This document shows, piece after piece, positions 21,679 through 30,534 of a stretch of DNA of 36,312 nt. The notes beneath the pieces were generated by a model. That model saw only the letters and a program-made list of their open reading frames with translations. It was not told where the DNA came from and did not search any database. Source of the stretch: a virus; IMG/VR virus record IMGVR_UViG_3300050821_002747, positions 1 through 36,312 of that record; one strand, given 5' to 3'. The translations under genes and the position numbers were made by a program. Each line of letters begins with the position of its first letter. The first letter of the stretch is position 1.

Positions 21679-23019
21679 ATGACACCCTATAATGATTTGA
21701 GGGTGCGCCGAATTTCAACAAGAGTTGTCATCGACATGGAGTCGATGGCAGTCGTGGAACGGGATTCCTACGAGTATTCCGGTCCTGTTGATTTGGCTGC
21801 GCCGCCCTCGAACTTGCAATCAGTAGCACTACAGCTTGAAAAGGTAAGGAAAACAGTTCCGACCGCCTACGAGCAAGAGCACATCCTGCTCGACATGATC
21901 GACAAGCGGGGTGATGTCATTGATGCGTCTACCCGCAACATCAGGTTACCGATTCTGGTCCGTCCTGGCGGCAAGTTCTCTCAAGGAACGGCAGATTTTG
22001 ATGACATGGGCCGCGGTTCAGGGTCAACCTGGGACGTGGGCACCTTGTCCACTCTGCATTTCCGTTTCGCTTTCGAGGTCAGCAAGCTGTCGGAGTACGC
22101 CACCAAGGGCAACGACAAGGCCATCGAGGACGTTGCAGTCCGGGAAGTGGCCGAAGCGATGAAGATGTTCAAGCGTGCCCTCGATTGCGTCTACCAGAGC
22201 AACGGCACCGGCACGCTCGACAGCATCGTCACCGTCGCCGGTAACGTCTTTACCGTCACCAATCCCAATATCTTTTACTTTAACCAGGACATTCAGGTAT
22301 ACCCCTCTGGCCTAGCATCGGCTTCCCGCGGCCTCGCCACCGTGACTCAGGTTGATCCTTTGCTCAAGACCATTACGGTCAACGCGGCCCCTGCCGGAAC
22401 CAGCAACGGCGATGCGCTTGTCCTCAACATCAGCCAGGGCGCGGGCGGGGCGAATCCTGTCTCGCTTGAAGGGCTCCTCTACAATCACGTGGATTCCGCG
22501 TCAGGCTCATGGAACAATCTGGCCCGATCCACCTACCCTGAAATTCTCAAGACTCCGCACGTGGCAGCGGGAGGCGCGACAATCACACCTGCCCTTCGTC
22601 GTCTTGGCGAAAACAAGATCCGGCGCGTTCTCGGCGTCGAGTTTGACGAACCCATGGTTGCCTTCATGAACGTGGACCAGGAAGCTGCCTGGGAGAACGT
22701 CGGGGTGGCCGTGACCAGCGACATCAGGTCGATGCAGAAGGGCGAAAATTCACCAGACATGCTTTCCCGACGGCCGGCCAAGACCTTTGGCGGCATTCCC
22801 ATCAAGACCTCCATTCACGCCACTATCCAGCGCATTGATGTGATCTGCCTCAAGCACTGGGGCAGAGGCGTGACCAAGGAAGTCGATATGTTTGAGCTTG
22901 GCGGGCAGACCACGTTCCAGCTCTATGGGCAGTCAGGCGGCTTGCTGGCTGGCTACCTGTGCTACTTCGATAATTGCCGTGTCGAAGATTCCATGACTGA
23001 CGTTGAGAAGGCGGCCTGA
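21679..23019 (+). CDS. Major capsid protein
   Basis: 446 residues from ATG 21679, with AAGGAGA 6 nt upstream. It directly follows the scaffold-like gene, and has a long alpha/beta sequence with coat-like segments (LPILVRPGGKFSQGTADFDD, TLHFRFAFEVSKLSEYATKG, FDEPMVAFMNVDQEAAWENV, KTFGGIPIKTSIHATIQRID). The N-terminal 40 residues (RISTRVVIDMESMAVVERDS, then YEYSGPVDLA) resemble a short conserved peptide that I know from separate small phage proteins, so it may be a fused module. The group I intron-like sequence begins 7 bp after the stop. Confidence 0.75.
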   Translation: MTPYNDLRVRRISTRVVIDMESMAVVERDSYEYSGPVDLAAPPSNLQSVALQLEKVRKTVPTAYEQEHILLDMIDKRGDVIDASTRNIRLPILVRPGGKFSQGTADFDDMGRGSGSTWDVGTLSTLHFRFAFEVSKLSEYATKGNDKAIEDVAVREVAEAMKMFKRALDCVYQSNGTGTLDSIVTVAGNVFTVTNPNIFYFNQDIQVYPSGLASASRGLATVTQVDPLLKTITVNAAPAGTSNGDALVLNISQGAGGANPVSLEGLLYNHVDSASGSWNNLARSTYPEILKTPHVAAGGATITPALRRLGENKIRRVLGVEFDEPMVAFMNVDQEAAWENVGVAVTSDIRSMQKGENSPDMLSRRPAKTFGGIPIKTSIHATIQRIDVICLKHWGRGVTKEVDMFELGGQTTFQLYGQSGGLLAGYLCYFDNCRVEDSMTDVEKAA

Positions 23020-23026
23020 CGGTGTT

Positions 23027-23300
23027 CAACGTTTTTATGGACCTTCCTTTGTTAACGCTGGGGAAGGATAAATCTCCTCTGATTGACTCGAACGCTGCGA
23101 TGCCAACGAGGGCCAAGCAAGCGAAAGCTGTGCAGGCTGAGAGACTAAGCGGGGAGACGCTGCAAGGCGATGCAATAGTCCGCTCTCACGGTAAAATGAA
23201 CTGTGAGAGGTCGGCAGAAATGACCGACCCCCTTCATGTGAAGGGTAACAATGGGCGAGCGGGATTGTTCTTTGATGGACTCGCGTTACCGGTGGGAGGC
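23027..23300 (+). ncRNA. Group I intron-like RNA after the capsid gene
   Basis: Elements in group I order can be drawn: P1 GUUCA/UGGAC with a U.G pair (U23026.G23040), P2 CUUCC/GGAAG (23043-23047/23062-23066), P3 UCUCCUC/GGGGAGA (23073-23079/23151-23157), P4 CUCG/CGAG, P6 with a GAAA loop (23112-23137), P7 GACUA/UAGUC (23143-23147/23176-23180), P9 CUCUCAC/GUGAGAG (23183-23209), then P9.1 and P9.2 hairpins to 23245. GAGACTA ... ATAGTCC is the usual P7 signature. The 3' splice site is not certain. It would lie in the gap between the capsid gene and the HNH gene. Confidence 0.55.
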
Positions 23301-23319
23301 TATTAGAACTATTAATTAC

Positions 23320-23347
23320 TTGACTTGCTCGCTAAATATGTTATAAT
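23320..23347 (+). promoter_or_regulatory. Consensus promoter of the EndoVII-like HNH gene
   Basis: TTGACT (23320-23325), 16-bp spacer, perfect TATAAT (23342-23347), ending 7 nt before ATG 23355. The transcript should begin at or next to the start codon. Confidence 0.8.
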
Positions 23348-23354
23348 GGTGAGC

Positions 23355-23876
23355 ATGACAACTCAAATAGGTGGAGAGTGCGAGTCTTGTGGCAGGCCAC
23401 TCGTACTCTCTACCTCGAATCGAAACAAAGGTCAGCCGATAACTTGTATTTGTAAGGGCCGGGAGTATCACAGGAACTATGGGCAATCTAGACGAACAAA
23501 TCATCATAAGCGCCCCACGATTCCGTGGCATGAATCGCGTAGCCTTGTGGATGCTAGAACCAATCAGGCAAGCAATGAAGCCCACAAGGAGCAGCAAGCG
23601 GAATGGCGCGGGAAAAATCTGGACAAGACCAAGGACTACTTTCGCAAGCACGCTTATGGTCTTGCTCCGGGGCGTTACGATGAAATGCTCGTTGAACAGG
23701 ATGGCAACTGCTTTTTATGTGGCAAGCCAATGTCCAGACCTCACATCGACCACAATCACAAAACGAAGCAGGTTCGCAAGTTGCTTTGTGGCGGTTGCAA
23801 TATGGCCGTTGGAATCATCGAGGCTGACCCGACGTGGATTACAAGAACTCAAGAATATCTAAAAGGAGATTGCTGA
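23355..23876 (+). CDS. HNH nuclease, endonuclease VII family
   Basis: 173 residues. The C-terminal domain is that of recombination endonuclease VII: C119-x2-C122 (CFLC), HIDHNHKT (D132, H133, H135 for the catalytic centre), C145-x2-C148-N149 (LLCGGCN). A second set of Cys at 9, 12, 31 and 33 may bind another zinc. It sits beside the group I intron-like RNA, under its own promoter, with a leaderless start; MLAKYVIMVS upstream is ignored because it lies in the promoter. It is probably a homing nuclease that moves with the intron. The stop overlaps the start of the next gene (TGATG). Confidence 0.85.
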   Translation: MTTQIGGECESCGRPLVLSTSNRNKGQPITCICKGREYHRNYGQSRRTNHHKRPTIPWHESRSLVDARTNQASNEAHKEQQAEWRGKNLDKTKDYFRKHAYGLAPGRYDEMLVEQDGNCFLCGKPMSRPHIDHNHKTKQVRKLLCGGCNMAVGIIEADPTWITRTQEYLKGDC

Positions 23877-24286
23877 TGCACACGACAACGAAAGACGTAG
23901 TAGGAACCGCCGATGATGCCAAGGCTCTCAATGTCCCGGTGGGCACGCACATCCTCACCAGCGTCATTGAAGGTGATGGTCCTGTGGCACTCGCCAGCGA
24001 CAAAGCTAAGCTGTCGGCCAGGGTAATTTCAACTTCGCGCACCGATAGCGGCGGCGTGCAGATTCAGGTTGCGGTATTCGTGTCTGAGCCAACGCCAGTA
24101 GCGGCTCCAGCCCCGCCGCCTCCACCTCCCACGCCAGAGGAACAGGCTCTTGCCTATTTCACTGAGAAGGGTTTCAGCGCGGATTCGGCCAAGGCCAACG
24201 TGGAGCAGTTCGGCGTTGCTCGCGTGCTGGCCATGCGGGAAAAGGAACTGGACGAGAAGCTGGCCGCTGCTGTAGCCAAGGCGTAA
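23876..24286 (+). CDS. Structural/accessory protein with Pro-rich linker
   Basis: 136 residues starting MHTTTKDVVGTADDAKALNV, with AAGGAG upstream. A beta-rich first half (VGTHILTSVIEGDGPVALAS, ARVISTSRTDSGGVQIQVAV) leads to a Pro-rich linker (APAPPPPPPTPEEQ) and a small helical end with a UBA/FF-like look (ALAYFTEKGFSADSAKANV). Role unknown; the place after the capsid suggests a virion or head-completion protein. Confidence 0.55.
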   Translation: MHTTTKDVVGTADDAKALNVPVGTHILTSVIEGDGPVALASDKAKLSARVISTSRTDSGGVQIQVAVFVSEPTPVAAPAPPPPPPTPEEQALAYFTEKGFSADSAKANVEQFGVARVLAMREKELDEKLAAAVAKA

Positions 24287-24982
24287 GTGAAGTCCTCGGC
24301 ACAAGAGCGAATCGAGCACCACATGGCTCCTCCAGAAGTCGTGGAGGAATTGCGTCTCGCGGGCGGTAACAACCGCTTTGGCGAGCCCAATTTTAGAGTC
24401 GTCTGGGGCTACGATCGCATTGTGCCGATGCACGGCCGGTGGGAGAACTGGCAAACGTATCTTGGTACTCTCACCGACAAATACACAGGCCACAAGGAAA
24501 CTCGGCAGTTCGTCAAGCTGGAGTCCTCGGTCATCGAGACGCGCCTCGTGCCCAAGTACCTTCCCGGCAACTGCTGGCACCTCGAGATGTGGCGACCGCC
24601 GGAAGAGTACGGCACCAGAGAAGAGTGGGCCAAGCTGGGAGAAGAGGTCATTGACGGGCTAACGATCGACACCAGCGGTCCTTATCCCGATCGTGGCGAG
24701 TACGAACTGTGCTACCCGCTCACGCACGATGGCACCAGCAACGGCACGCCAATTCCTTTGGTGACAGATGTTGTGGCAGAGCTTGTCCGTCACATCGTCT
24801 TTGACAGGGGCAAGCACTCCTTTCTCCAGCGCAAAGCTGCCATCGAGCAACGCCTGCGCCGGGAAGAGGAAGGGTACGTGAAGCTGGCAATGGAAAGAAT
24901 GACGGAAGGTATGCGCCCCTTTGCGGGCGAAAAATTCGTAACGGTGCCTGCGGGCACAGGAGACAACAATGAGCCAAGCTAG
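24287..24982 (+). CDS. Conserved phage hypothetical protein
   Basis: 231 residues from GTG 24287, directly after the preceding TAA. The segment GGNNRFGEPNFRVVWGYDRI and LPGNCWHLEMWRPPEEYG are characteristic of a family found in phages of soil bacteria. Its function is not known to me. It lies among head and connector genes and overlaps the next gene by 14 bp. Confidence 0.7.
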   Translation: MKSSAQERIEHHMAPPEVVEELRLAGGNNRFGEPNFRVVWGYDRIVPMHGRWENWQTYLGTLTDKYTGHKETRQFVKLESSVIETRLVPKYLPGNCWHLEMWRPPEEYGTREEWAKLGEEVIDGLTIDTSGPYPDRGEYELCYPLTHDGTSNGTPIPLVTDVVAELVRHIVFDRGKHSFLQRKAAIEQRLRREEEGYVKLAMERMTEGMRPFAGEKFVTVPAGTGDNNEPS

Positions 24983-25853
24983 TATCATCATCAATGTCAG
25001 TGGTCAGGATCATCTCCACAGCAACGGCCTATCAGGAACGTGGATTGTTCCTGCCAAGAAATCAGACGAGCAATTCGGCATTCTCGTCGTCTATCCCACC
25101 GCCGAGATTCAGGATATTGGTGACAGCCGCAAGACTGTACACTGGCTCAAAGCCAAGCCTCTTGCCCTCGACATCGTTGGGATGCGCTCCGATGCTGCTG
25201 CTCACGGCGTTGGTCTGAGCGGCAACAAGGAAAAGTGGGGGCTGCTGCTCTGCGAGGCCGAACCTGACCTGCCCAAAGAACTCTTGGACGCCCAAGAAGC
25301 TGAGATGGAGTACCTGAACGCGCACCCGCCCGACATCAAGATGAGGGTAGATCCAATTTCCAAAGCCACTGTTGCGACGAACCTCTACAACTCAGAGCCC
25401 GGTGAATTTGACAAGCGCGTGGAGCTGGCTCTGACCATTCAGCTACTCAAAGAGCAATTTGTGGCTGATTGCCGCAAGCTGGTCAGCACTGCCGAGATCG
25501 CCAAGGCCAAGCGCAATCGCCAGCAGGAGTGTCAGCGCCTCATTGCCGAGGCTGACAGAATGTGGGCGCGACCCGCTGAACAGGCCAACATCAATGAGCT
25601 TCATCGCAACGCCTGCACTGAACTGGGGCAGGAACGAGTCTGGTGCTATACGCCAAAGCAACTGGTTCCTTGTCCTGCTTGTGCTGGAATGATTCCAGAG
25701 GGCGTGATTACCTGCTCTCATTGTGGTGGTATCCTTGATGCGACACCAGAAGAGTACGCCATGATGACGCCGAGAGAGAAATCTATGCGAATTTACCCTC
25801 AGAGGTATGCGGAGCCATTGCCGCCGCTTGAGCCTTCGGGGAAGAAACACTGA
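24969..25853 (+). CDS. Structural-region protein with C-terminal zinc ribbon
   Basis: 294 residues. The first 100 residues are beta-rich (TWIVPAKKSDEQFGILVVY, GLLLCEAEPDLPKELLD), the middle is helical, and the C-terminus has a zinc ribbon (C235-x2-C238 ... C249-x2-C252, in PCPACAG and TCSHCGG). Often in the connector region of such phages, role unknown. Its 3' end is overlapped by a convergent HNH gene. Confidence 0.65.
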   Translation: MSQASIIINVSGQDHLHSNGLSGTWIVPAKKSDEQFGILVVYPTAEIQDIGDSRKTVHWLKAKPLALDIVGMRSDAAAHGVGLSGNKEKWGLLLCEAEPDLPKELLDAQEAEMEYLNAHPPDIKMRVDPISKATVATNLYNSEPGEFDKRVELALTIQLLKEQFVADCRKLVSTAEIAKAKRNRQQECQRLIAEADRMWARPAEQANINELHRNACTELGQERVWCYTPKQLVPCPACAGMIPEGVITCSHCGGILDATPEEYAMMTPREKSMRIYPQRYAEPLPPLEPSGKKH

Positions 25854-26259
25854 ACTGGTTGCGCCATCTATTTTTCTTGGCGCAGTCACGCATGTTGTCT
25901 AGCTGAGTACCGAGGAATAAATGATCTGGCCTGATGCACAATGGAGTATCGCAACTGTGAAGTACGCGCAATCCTTTAGGGATTGGACCAAAGTGCATCT
26001 CCCAAGAAAATCTGTGAGCATACTGATTACTGCCATGCTTTTTGATGTTTCCGTAAGGCGCTTGGCCCATTACCGCTCCTGTCCAAAGCCAGCACGTAGG
26101 CGTCTTATTGACCTTGGACCAGAATTGCTCTTCTGGAGTGCCGCGGTAGCAAAGAAGGCTGCAAAATTTACCTCTGCCGTTAGCTATACGGGAAGGTATC
26201 TCGAGGAACAAGTTTCCGCATCGGACACAGGTGCATTGAACTGCTGGATAGTGTTTCAC
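25783..26259 (-). CDS. HNH homing endonuclease (HNH_3-like)
   Basis: 158 residues from GTG 26259. The core has AHRFSWEMHFGPIPKGLRVL, HSCDTPLCIRPDHLFLGTQL and DNMRDC, the HNH_3 pattern, with H82-R83, H101 and the CDTPLC/PDH segment. An N-terminal zinc pair (C9, C11, C14 and C33, C37) precedes it. It is encoded against the surrounding late genes, overlaps the convergent end of the upstream gene, and has its own promoter with TATAAT 7 nt before the GTG. This is the arrangement of a selfish insertion. Confidence 0.85.
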   Translation of the reverse strand: MKHYPAVQCTCVRCGNLFLEIPSRIANGRGKFCSLLCYRGTPEEQFWSKVNKTPTCWLWTGAVMGQAPYGNIKKHGSNQYAHRFSWEMHFGPIPKGLRVLHSCDTPLCIRPDHLFLGTQLDNMRDCAKKNRWRNQFSVSSPKAQAAAMAPHTSEGKFA

Positions 26260-26266
26260 GGGAGCG

Positions 26267-26295
26267 ATTATACCACAGATCGACCGTGGTGTATA
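26267..26295 (-). promoter_or_regulatory. Promoter of the minus-strand HNH gene, with dyad
   Basis: TATACA (26295-26290), 17-bp spacer, perfect TATAAT (26272-26267) ending 7 nt before GTG 26259. The spacer holds a dyad ACCAC...GTGGT. A TATAGT-like box at 26292-26297 faces the other way, 5 nt before the ATG of the next rightward gene. Confidence 0.7.
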
Positions 26296-26302
26296 GTATA
26301 AA

Positions 26303-27094
26303 ATGCCTATTCCCACATCAGCGTACAAAACTTTCGCGGATGTAAGCGCCCGCCTGCGAACAATTGTCCTTGACTCTGAGATTGCTGGTGGAGACACTCT
26401 CACTGACCCCGGCTCTCCTACTGGCGTTCCATTTGTCACAGTCCAAATAATCAATGCCGCGTTCGAGAAAGTGCAACTTGAGCTCGCGCGTGTAGGTGTT
26501 GAAACTATGATTGGGGAAGCGTGGCTCATTGGCCTTCCAGCCATGCCAACCATTGATCCTGAAGGCCGCATGGTTGTCGATGACACTGGCACCACCATCA
26601 CCTATCCCAACGCCATTGGCAATGTATTCAGCCTGACACCGCAACTGCCAGTGGACCTGGTATTACCACTTGTCTTGTACGAGCGCCAGACCAATACTAC
26701 TAACTCCCCATTGAAGATGCGGCAACCAAATGGCACGCTTCCAAGCCAATCACAGAGCACTTGGCTCATAAATTGGGAGTGGGAAACAGACGGCCTTCGC
26801 TTTCGCGGCGCCACGCAGTCGCAGGACGTGAAGATCAAGTACGAGAAGAGCCTGCCATTACTTGTTGCCACCACCGACCCTGTTCCCATTCGCGGCGTGG
26901 TCAATGCCGCTGCCTATGCCGGGGCCACCATCTTTGCCCAGTCGCGCGGAGGGGCCATTTCGCCAATGTTTAAGGCCGAAGCCGACTACGAGATTTCACT
27001 GTTACAGCAAATATCAGCACGAAGGCGGCAGAGGAAGCAGGTACGCCGTCAGCCGTATTCAGGTCGAGGGCAAAGGACCAACAGTCCAGTTTAA
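26303..27094 (+). CDS. Head-tail connector-like protein
   Basis: 263 residues. Begins MPIPTSAYKTFADVSARLRT and has a helical first third followed by beta segments (ITYPNAIGNVFSLTPQLPVD, DGLRFRGATQSQDVKIKY). The layout of a phage connector or adaptor is plausible by position, though no motif proves it. No ribosome binding site precedes ATG 26303; the upstream DNA is the promoter of the divergent HNH gene, which may have displaced the original site. The C-terminus is basic (ARRRQRKQVRRQPYSGRGQR). Confidence 0.6.
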   Translation: MPIPTSAYKTFADVSARLRTIVLDSEIAGGDTLTDPGSPTGVPFVTVQIINAAFEKVQLELARVGVETMIGEAWLIGLPAMPTIDPEGRMVVDDTGTTITYPNAIGNVFSLTPQLPVDLVLPLVLYERQTNTTNSPLKMRQPNGTLPSQSQSTWLINWEWETDGLRFRGATQSQDVKIKYEKSLPLLVATTDPVPIRGVVNAAAYAGATIFAQSRGGAISPMFKAEADYEISLLQQISARRRQRKQVRRQPYSGRGQRTNSPV

Positions 27095-27103
27095 GGAGAT
27101 AGA

Positions 27104-27475
27104 ATGGCAACTAATCCTACGATCACATACGTTGCAAAGGTTGGCTCGCAGATTCGCATTGGCTTCAAACTCGCGCCATCTGGACTTTATGTCGCAGGTG
27201 GAGACATCGTCAATTTGGCTACAGCGGCAGCGGATCCTCTTTTTGTGGGGGCAATCCCGGCCGTTGAAGCCCTTGGCCCTCCATTGTCGATCGACATCTG
27301 GAGCAATGGCGGGAACATCACCACAGTCTATGTTCCTGTCCTTGGCACCAATCCAAGCAACTCCAAAGTGAAGGGATACTCTGCCCTGACCACAGAGTTT
27401 ACCGGGGCTGCGGCCTATCCCGCCTCTGCCTTGGCCGACACCATTGTTGGCGAGGCGACGTTTAACAACCTCTAG
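27104..27475 (+). CDS. Small structural protein
   Basis: 123 residues with AAGGAG upstream. Beta-rich, low charge (ITYVAKVGSQIRIGFKLAPS, VNLATAAADPLFVGAIPAVE), as for a small tail or connector part. No family recognised. Short gap to the large structural gene. Confidence 0.55.
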   Translation: MATNPTITYVAKVGSQIRIGFKLAPSGLYVAGGDIVNLATAAADPLFVGAIPAVEALGPPLSIDIWSNGGNITTVYVPVLGTNPSNSKVKGYSALTTEFTGAAAYPASALADTIVGEATFNNL

Positions 27476-27483
27476 GGGGCATT

Positions 27484-30400
27484 GTGCTTAGTCAAGACCT
27501 CATCGACATGCCCATTGAGGTGTTTGGCGGCTATGTGCCGGCGCTCGCTCCATCGGTAATGCCGCCAGGATCATCTCCATCAACTCAGGACTGCTACTTC
27601 CCTGAAGGCGCCGTCGCAACTCGCCCGGGCCTTTTCGCTCTCTTCGGTCCCGCTGGCGGCGTCCTCCCGGGCGGCGTGTCGATCAATGGCCTAAAGAGTT
27701 ACCTGACCCCGCAACTGAATCGCCGCATGATGGTGTGGGACAGTTCCGGCAACCTCTACAAAGAGTCGCCTGATGGCACCTTGACCTTACTGTTTGCGCG
27801 TCCTCAAGGTGCCTCGATGCTTTACCAGTCCACCACCCTGTTCGGCCGCGACTACGAAGCCTTCTACAATGTTAATGGCGGTGTGGACATCCCTCGCCAG
27901 TACGACGACATGAACTGGGACCGCGTCAGCCATAGTGGTCCTGGCAAGGCTCCTGCAGCAGTGGACTCAGGTACAGCAGGAACCATTGCCGCTGGACTGC
28001 ACCAAGTCACTGTCGCGTTCATCAACAGGCAAGGATTCATCAGCCAGTACGCGCCCAATCCTACGACATGGACAGCGGCAGGGGCCAAGCAAGTGGCCCT
28101 CACAGCCATTGCCACTGGCCCTCCCAACATCATTGCACGCCTATTGCTCTTTACGCCCGTTATCACGCCTCCTGCCACCACGGGCAGCTTCTACTCTCTT
28201 CCTGTTGGCACAACGCAACTGGCGACTCCTACGGTCATGCTCATTAACGATAACGTCACTACCACATTGACCGTGGACTTTACTGACGCCATCCTGATTG
28301 CAGGTTTTCAGGGCAACTATCTCGCCACTGAACGCACGCTTGGCGAATCGCAATGCGCTTTCGGGTACAGTTCAAGGCTGGGCTGGCTAAGCGAGCGCAA
28401 CCGCCAACAGAACTTCGTCAACATGGACTTTGACGGCGGCTTTGGCGGCGCTCCTGTCGCTGCAAACTCTGGTGTTCTCAGTCCGTCCACGTCATCGCAG
28501 CTTCCAAATGGCGGCAATCCGTGGGTGGGCATAGGCAACATCTTCGTGGCTGATGGAGTGGTGGCCAGCGCAGCCATGCCCATTGGTCAGGCCAGCGATT
28601 TCATACTGGCCACTGGCTACGGCCTAGCTGTTCCCCTTGGCGCTACCATTACAGGCGTTGCGGCAGTAGTCAGGGCCAGTGCCAGCGTAGCCAATCAGGT
28701 TTCCGACTTTCAAGTGTATCTTGTATACAATGGCGCTATCATTGGCATCACTCATGGCAATGGCAACCTTCTAACAGTTGCGCTCGCCAATCAAGCCTAT
28801 GGAAGCCCTGTGGATACATGGGGCGCAGCTTTGACGACTGCGAAAGTGAATGACCCTACTTTCGGCTTGGCATATTCTGCTCTCAACAACGATGCCTTTA
28901 CCCGCACCGCCAACGTGGACTACATCTCCATCATTGTCTACTACACCACGCAATCAGCAGGCGGCACATTGCCTCTGGGCTGGACAGCGGGTGCGGCAGT
29001 CGCGGGCGGCTCCTCTGCTCTCACCAGTGGCTACACTCCCGACTGGGGCGATGCCTACGCCATTACCGGAGATGGGGCCACGGCTAAACGCGGGGAAATC
29101 AACCAGTCGGCGTATCAGGACTATTTACTGGCCTCTTTGATTGCTCGCGGGACCGCCTACCGTGTTCGCGTGCGCCTTGCCAAGGTGGGTGCGCTAACTC
29201 AGGGCGTCCTGCACATCAACCTGCAATCCACCACTGGCGGCTTCACGACTGCGGGCCTTGCCGTTAACGCCTCCGCACTTACCGCCAACTACAAAGAGTT
29301 TGACGCGCTCCTTACCGCCGCCATCGTATCGCCACCAGCCGACTTGCTTATTCAGGTCTACGCCGACGGCACGCCCACCAACGCTGGCGTGATTCTGGTT
29401 GATTCGATTGAACCTTATCCGGCCAATGCGCCATACAACTATTCGACCGCTTTCCTGTCGCACAGCTTCAATCCAGAGTCCTACGACAACACCACCAGTT
29501 CCATTCAGGTGCGGCCCAATGATGGAACGCAGCTTCGGGCTGCCGCTCCTATTCGCAACAATATGTACCTTATGAAAGACCACTATATGTGTTACGTCAC
29601 GGATGATGGCGTGAACGAGCCCGCGTCGTGGCCTGTCAATGAAGTGAGCGCCACTGTGGGCTGTTGCGGTCCCAACGCGGTTGATTGGACGGAAGAATGG
29701 TTCGTTACTGCCGAACGCTCCGGCCTCTACATTGTCTGGGGCTCCGATCCGGTCAAGATTACGCCGGAGATCCAGCAGGACGCCACGAGCACTGGCAAGG
29801 TCTGCTGGAACTCAATCAACTGGCAGTACGGTCACACCATCTGGGTCCGCATCGACAAGGTGAACAAGCAGATTCTAGTGGGCGCGCCGGTGGGCAAGAA
29901 CCCCGATGGCGGCATCATCACCACACCCAACACCGTGTTCATGCTGGACTACAAGTGGCTTGAGGGGGCAAGCGACATCGCCGCAAGCCCAATGGTGACG
30001 TACAGCGCTTTCACCGGCAAGGTGCTTTCTCATGGCCGCGGCCGCAGGTGGATGCTCTGGAACATCAAAGCCGCGTCGATGGCCTACATTGAAAGAGCCG
30101 ATGGCACAGTGCAGCCTTTCTTCGGTAACAACAGCAACAATGGCAAAATCTATCAGCAGATAGCCACTCAGTACAGCGATGATGGAGTCGCCATCAATTC
30201 CTTCTACGCCACCTATTACAGTCCTTCGCACGTCGAGGAGCAGATAGTTCAACTGGGAGCGCACCAAAAGCTACTCGGCTACTTAAAGTGGAGAGCTTTC
30301 GGTTCCGGCATCTTGGCTATCTCCGTCATCACGGTGCGAAGAACAACTGTGCTGCGAGGGTACATCTTGTCCTTGACACCCGCCGGCGATGGTGAGCGCG

Positions 30401-30534
30401 GGCTTGAAATCAGCGGAGAGCGGTTCAGTTTCCAGTTCGGGACCAACGCGGTTGGGAGCTATTTTCAGCTCGAGCAGGTCGTGCCTTGCCTGAAGAAGCA
30501 CCCGACCATGGTTGTGCGAGGCGTCAATGCGTAG
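27484..30534 (+). CDS. Large tail-hub-like structural protein
   Basis: 1016 residues from GTG 27484, with GGGGG upstream. The start (DMPIEVFGGYVPALAPSVMP, then STQDCYFPEGAVATRPGL) resembles the N-terminus of large tail proteins that close the connector in podovirus-like particles. It goes on with long beta-rich stretches, low charge, many Gly/Ala/Thr, and near the end EEWFVTAERSGLYIVWG and RRWMLWNIKAASMAYI, as in propeller-like hubs. No enzymatic motif. Inferred from position and size. Confidence 0.65.
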   Translation: MLSQDLIDMPIEVFGGYVPALAPSVMPPGSSPSTQDCYFPEGAVATRPGLFALFGPAGGVLPGGVSINGLKSYLTPQLNRRMMVWDSSGNLYKESPDGTLTLLFARPQGASMLYQSTTLFGRDYEAFYNVNGGVDIPRQYDDMNWDRVSHSGPGKAPAAVDSGTAGTIAAGLHQVTVAFINRQGFISQYAPNPTTWTAAGAKQVALTAIATGPPNIIARLLLFTPVITPPATTGSFYSLPVGTTQLATPTVMLINDNVTTTLTVDFTDAILIAGFQGNYLATERTLGESQCAFGYSSRLGWLSERNRQQNFVNMDFDGGFGGAPVAANSGVLSPSTSSQLPNGGNPWVGIGNIFVADGVVASAAMPIGQASDFILATGYGLAVPLGATITGVAAVVRASASVANQVSDFQVYLVYNGAIIGITHGNGNLLTVALANQAYGSPVDTWGAALTTAKVNDPTFGLAYSALNNDAFTRTANVDYISIIVYYTTQSAGGTLPLGWTAGAAVAGGSSALTSGYTPDWGDAYAITGDGATAKRGEINQSAYQDYLLASLIARGTAYRVRVRLAKVGALTQGVLHINLQSTTGGFTTAGLAVNASALTANYKEFDALLTAAIVSPPADLLIQVYADGTPTNAGVILVDSIEPYPANAPYNYSTAFLSHSFNPESYDNTTSSIQVRPNDGTQLRAAAPIRNNMYLMKDHYMCYVTDDGVNEPASWPVNEVSATVGCCGPNAVDWTEEWFVTAERSGLYIVWGSDPVKITPEIQQDATSTGKVCWNSINWQYGHTIWVRIDKVNKQILVGAPVGKNPDGGIITTPNTVFMLDYKWLEGASDIAASPMVTYSAFTGKVLSHGRGRRWMLWNIKAASMAYIERADGTVQPFFGNNSNNGKIYQQIATQYSDDGVAINSFYATYYSPSHVEEQIVQLGAHQKLLGYLKWRAFGSGILAISVITVRRTTVLRGYILSLTPAGDGERGLEISGERFSFQFGTNAVGSYFQLEQVVPCLKKHPTMVVRGVNA

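Noticed and set aside
23022-23306. Open frame of 94 codons after the capsid gene
   Set aside because: It starts with GTG without a ribosome site, has no protein-like pattern, and coincides with the structured intron-like RNA.
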